DNA from: Amoebophrya sp. A120
Taxonomy: Eukaryota > Sar > Dinophyceae > Syndiniales > Amoebophryaceae
NCBI GenBank assembly: GCA_905178155.1
Contig: CAJINV010000004.1
Location: forward strand, 528,969-592,968
Reading direction: 5' to 3'
DNA length: 64,000 nucleotides
Made by a program: the position numbers and the translations under genes. Under the pieces are notes generated by a model. It was not told where the DNA came from and did no database searches. It was given only the letters and a program-made list of their open reading frames with translations. This document shows, one piece after another, positions 35,801 through 41,800 of the stretch (positions within the stretch are counted from its first letter, which is position 1; the number at the start of each line of letters is the position of its first letter).

Positions 35801-38800
35801 TTTCCATGACCCATGATGTCTATGATGCATGCCCTAGCGTCACAGATTCTGCGAGGACTTTCTGATGCTTATACCGCATGAGAGACGCCCTCTCCGCGTA
35901 GCAAACACTGGACCCTTTTTGCTGTTCATGCAATACAGATCTCATGTAGGATCCAAAGGTAGCATCACAAGTTGCTTCCTTCCCACCAAGACATATTTGC
36001 AGTGCATAATGCAGTCGGTGGTCGATGCCATGAAGAACGGCACGCAGTACTACTTCAATAGCGATCCGGCCTTGAGCTTCGCGTATGAAAGCCTCAGGTT
36101 GGAAATCCTCAAAGTGGAAATGATTTGTAATGCAAAAAAACGACTCCAGCTGAAGCGCCATTTGTAGTCGGCGCATGACAAATTTCCCGGGCACTTAAAG
36201 CATGTCTGTCATGCAGGTTAAGGCAAAGGGGTGTCCTTCTCTCGTGCTAAGCAGCACTCCAATTCTTTACCCCTAGCAGGACAATAGTCGGCCTCCATTT
36301 TCGCGTCCTCTGCAATACAGGCTTTTTTGCTTCGCATTTCATGCATCACAAATCATTTTCACTCTGAGGATTTCCATTCTGAGGCTTTCATATCGCGATG
36401 AGCGACCTGACGCAGTTCGAGGTGGCCGCGGCGTCGAACCAGTCCGCCAGCGTGACTTTAGCCGACATTGACGTCACGTATACCGCGCAAGTGCCCTCCG
36501 GGCAAGCTCTGTCCGACTACGAAACGAGGTGGCCGGATCCGGATTTATCCACGGACCAGCAGGATCTGTTGAAGCAGTACATCAATGAGAGCAGCACTAT
36601 GGCATCGAACCCGGATATCACGGTGAGTAGCGCAGATATTGTGAGTCAGCCGAGTCCAACGACGACCACGACGACCTCAACTAGTACGACTACGACTACC
36701 AGTACCACGACAACAACGTCGACAACCACCACAACAACGAGTACTAGTACGACAACGACCGAAGCAAGTACGAGTACCACCCAGGCTGCCACGACAACTC
36801 AAGCTGCTACAAGTACTGATGCTTCGAATACTACGACGGAAGCGCCAACCACTCAAGCTGCTACTACTGCTGCTTCGAATGCTACGACGGAGGCGCCGAC
36901 GACTCAAGCTGCTACTACTGTTGCTTCGAATGCTACAACGGAGGCGCCAACGACTCAAGCAGCGACGACGCAGGCACCCAATACAACTACCGAAGCCCCG
37001 ACCACCGCAGCTGCGACAACGCAGGCACCCAATACAACTACCGAGGCCCCAACAACCGCAGCTGCGACAACGCAGGCACCCAATACAACTACCGAGGCCC
37101 CGACCACGACTGCAGCAACGACGGTGGCCGCGACGACGGTGGCAGCTGCAACCACCGCCGCTGCAACCACAGCAGCCGCCACAACCGCTGCTGCAACGAC
37201 TACCGCGCTGCCGACTTTACAGTTCGGAGGCTCGGTGGCCTGTTCGGGGGACCCGCAGACCTGTGCCTCGGACCCGGACCTGGTCAGTGCCATGAAGCAG
37301 GGGACGGCCACGTATTTGGCGAATTCGCTCCCGGGCACCACGGCGGCCGACCTGCAGAACTTCCAGCTGACGGTGACCAACACGTCCATGTTCTTGCTGG
37401 AGTTTGAGTTCTCCTACGGCACACAAAGAGCGGACGTGGACGTCGTCGCCTCGTTTCAAATCGCCGTGCCGGCAAACGAGACGGCGGCACTAGATCAGGC
37501 GTTCCCGGCGGCCGGATTGGACAGCGCGGCGTTGAACAGCCTGAGCAGTGTATCGTAAGGAAAAATCCCCCCTCCCCATATTGAAAGTGCATCCATCTGA
37601 AAATTTGTGATGCAGATTTGAATTTGTGACGACCACAAGTCGCGTCTGTCTTGCAAGGAGGCAAGTCCAGGCCGCCCGGCACGTTGTGCAGGCGATTTGT
37701 AACGTCGTAGGGCCTACAGGGCAGCCGTCTATCATGCTAGGCGCCTACACCCAAAGCCCCTACCTAGGCTTGCGAGCTGCGTGCGGAGCTCTACTGCAGC
37801 ACAGATTTGGTTTGTGTACTGAAATACAGCGCCACAAATTTCGTTTTTGATATGGGATGGGGGCTTGTTTCGCTTTGATACAGTGCGGTTACCAGTGCGG
37901 TCTCTGCGGCTGCGATCCCGGGAATCGCTGTGAACTCTCTGAGCAGCATGCCATATGCATTGCAAAAGTATCATGTTCATACTACGTTGCAAAAATTTCT
38001 GTTTTGGAGTTTACCGGGTACGCGGTTAAGAGTTTGTCGACGTAATTTACAAAGGGACGCCCTGCCCTTAGTTTCCCAACATGACAAATTTTGGAAGAAG
38101 AAAAAATGCAATTTCTTGTAGTGTTGATATAGGTAAATAACAAACTAGATTTGTCATGCTGTGCTGCACTTAGTACGAGTTTGCGAAGATACTTTTGCAA
38201 AGCATATACCACGGCCGACGACGACGGCCCCGCCAGCAGCAACGACGCAGGCTATCCAAGAAAAAACACCCATCCACATCCAATTTGTCATGCAAAACAT
38301 GCATAAAATTCTGTATTTGTCATGCAAAAAATGGATGTTGATGGGTGTTTTTTCCGTGGATACAGGCCGCGGCGACCACACAAGCCCTAGCGGCAAACAC
38401 GACGGAAGCGCCCACGACCACAGAAGCTCCTACCACGTATTGTGAGGAAAAATCCCCCCTCCCCATACCAAAACGGGATACTTCAGAAAATTTATGATGC
38501 TGATTTCGGGCCACAAATCGTCTCTGTATTGCCAGAAGGCAAATCCAAAGGCCTGGCCGCGTTCTGCCGGCAATTTGTAATGCTGTATGGCCTACGGCGG
38601 ATATGTCTGCATTGCTAAGCGCCTCCGCAAAAACGCCCCTACTCCGGCCTTGTATCAGTTACAGTTTGCAGTCCTCTACTGCAAGACAAATCCGATTTGT
38701 GTACACAAATGAATCCCGCATCACAGATTTCCATCTCGATATAGGGAGGGAGATTTTTCCTTTTGATACCACGGAGGCACCAACCACAGTGGCGGTCGTG

Positions 38801-41800
38801 GCGAACACCACAGTCGCGCCGGCAACTACGACGGGCATGCCACCTGCGACGACCACAGCAGCTCCTGCTCCGCCGGCGGCAAATATGACGAAGTATCAAC
38901 TGCAAAAATGTCTGGTTCTGGAAGATTGCAACTTGTAAATGCTGTTTTTGGACTGTAAAAACAATTTGTATTGCATGACCAGCAAGATGAGGGGTACGCT
39001 TACACTTTTTGCTTCACGGGCAGGGCATTATTTCTCATGCGGACAGTGCATCAGGAAGCCCTCTGAAAGTCTGAGACGCTAGGTTGTGCATTACAGGCAT
39101 CATGTGTCATGAGAAATATGCATGACAAATCTTGCATTTTTCCAGACCCAGACACTTTTGCATTTGATACGAAGCTGTTCCGGGCAATCTCGGTGGATCT
39201 CGAGATTCCATCCAGCATGACGGCAGACCAGTTGGCCCAGGATCCGGACTTTATGTTGGCCATCCAAGAAACCTACAGCAGCTATCTAGAGACGCAGATC
39301 GGGGCGGCTGGGCACAACGCGGGGGCGGTGAAGGTCGAGCCGACGGACGTGATGGACATTGTGGTCACGGTTCTGGGTGCCGCGACGCCTTTTCTCTTCT
39401 TGCAGACCGGCATGGAAAGTGAGATGGACATGGAAGAGGCTGTGTACGCGCAAGAAAATTCGATGTCTACACAGCTGGTGCGACAGTCAAAAACCCAAGC
39501 GGAAGAAAAGACGTTGACGGCTGGCAAAAGCAAGCACAAAAAAGCTGAAGCCGGCCACAAAAGCAAGAAGCACCGGCAGCACCATAAGAAGCAGGGCAAC
39601 AAGGGGAAGACAACAAGTAGTAAGAGTACGAAAGAACAATCCTCGGAGAACAATTACGAGTCGGGCGCCTTGTTGAATCTGCAGCAAGCGAAGCGCTCCC
39701 AGCCGGTAACCCTGCAGGTGAACGCCAATGTCCAGGTGCCGAACACGCTCTATGCATTGTAAAAGTGTCTGGGTCTGGGAGATTCTGAGACTTGTCATGC
39801 ACGTTTTGCATGAGCCATGATGTCTGTGATGCATGCCGTAGCATCACAGGGCTTTCGAGACGTTCGTGATGCCTGTTTCGCATGACAAATGCCCTGTCCG
39901 CGTAGCAAAAATTACTATTACATTCCCTTTGCTACTCATGGTCATGCAATACAAATTTTTTTGGAATCCAAATGCAGCATCACAAGTTGGGTTCTTCCAG
40001 ACCCAGACATTTTTGCATTTGATACGCTCTCCGCCGTGGCCAACGCAGCCTGGACCGCCACGGCCCCGCCTTCGAGTTTGATGACCGGACTTTTGACCGC
40101 CAATCTGCAGTCAAAATCGGGCTTGTCCACAATCACCGTGACTGGTATCAACTACGCCACAACGACCACCACCTCAACCTCGACCATGGCCACGTTTCCG
40201 CCCACAACTCTGCCCCCACCTACGACACTACCAGTCGCGGTAACAACTACAACCACGACGACCACGACCACAACGACGACCACCACGACGACCACGACCA
40301 CGACGACAACCACTACTACGACGGCGACGAGCATCCCGAACTGGGTGGCGTCGCTGTTCCGGCTCGTCAAGGGTGCGCTGAAGAACCAGACCCCGGTATC
40401 CTGTGTAAAAACGTCTCCATCCCAGAGGTGTCATGCAGATTTGCGATCACAGGAAGATTTGTAGTGCGCATCTCCATGAGAGGCATTTCCAATCGCATTT
40501 TGGAATTTGTAATGCTGTAAAGGAATGAGCAGACGGATTTGTGATGCTGCTGAACTAGCTAAACAGGACTACACAACTACGAAGCCAAACTTGTCATGCG
40601 CAGCAGCCAAAGGTTGTCGATTTGTCTTGCAGATTTCCCAACTTGAGTATGAGGTGTGAACGTTTTTACAAATGATACCCGGGGCCGGCCCCTACGGTGA
40701 TTCCAATTCCGGCACCTGCACCGGCGCCGTTGCCGCCTCCGCCGGCACCGATGATTTTCCCCGACAACGGGGGGTCAGCGGCGGCGTCCGCGTCTGCAGA
40801 AGCGTTTAAGTCCTTGTCGAGCGCGATGGCCAGTATGATGACGAACCAGGCGAACAAACCCACACCGCCGCAGCCGAATATCAACATTACAATTGGAAGC
40901 GGTAGTACTTTCTTGGATTTTTCATAAATGCAGTTTCTATTTCTACTTGTGAAAGCACTCTAATAGTTGTACGTGGTTATTTCCGTTTCTCACCTGCGTT
41001 GTAATATAGTATGCCGCAACTACCCAGATCGTTAGAGATCATAGAAATATCAATACAACAGACGCACTGAACCCGAATTCGCAGTCTGGCGGATCGAGCC
41101 CCGACCCTAGCAAGCAGCAGGGGGTGAACATTCCGCAGAGTCTGCAGGTCTACGGTGGCGGCCCGAACCCCGGCGTGTCTTACCAAGCGAACCTGCGCGG
41201 CCGGCGCCGACGCGCGCAACAGCAGCAGCCTTTGGTGATCAACAACGGTCCGCTCCCCTACGTCCCCCCGGGCGGGAATTATCCACCACTGGTGAGCGGC
41301 GGCGTACCGGCCTACCCGCCGTACCCGTTTGTCTACCCCGGCGGGGGTGCCCCGGTAGCGACGCAGCAGTCGAGCGGAGGAGCAGCTCCGGTGTCCCAGA
41401 CGCAGCAAGTCGGCGGCACGTCTTTCCAGCCAGCGCAGCAAGTCGTTCCTATGGCTGCACCTATCGAAGTGAAAAAAGCCCCCACCCCATATCGGAAACG
41501 AAAGGTGCGCGAATTTGTGGTGCTGTATTTGAGTACATAAATCGACTTGTATTGCTAGAAGGCCAATAGACGAAGCTGCGGCCTAAATTGCAGGTAGTCT
41601 GTCATGCTGTTTCCCCCTTCCAGTTGCCTCCTGTCATCTTGGAGCTGCAAGGCTTTCCCACGCTGGGCAGCACTACAGTCCGCAACTTTTGCCTTCTAGC
41701 ATCACAAAGCTGATTTGTGGCCACAAATCTGCATCACAGATTTCCGTTTTGATATGGGGAGGGGGCATTTTTCATTGTGATAGCACCCCCGATTACAACG

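Noticed and set aside
279-40370. Many minus-strand ORFs rich in poly-Val
   Set aside because: They are the complement of poly-Thr linkers (ACN read as GTN on the other strand) and have no coding features.
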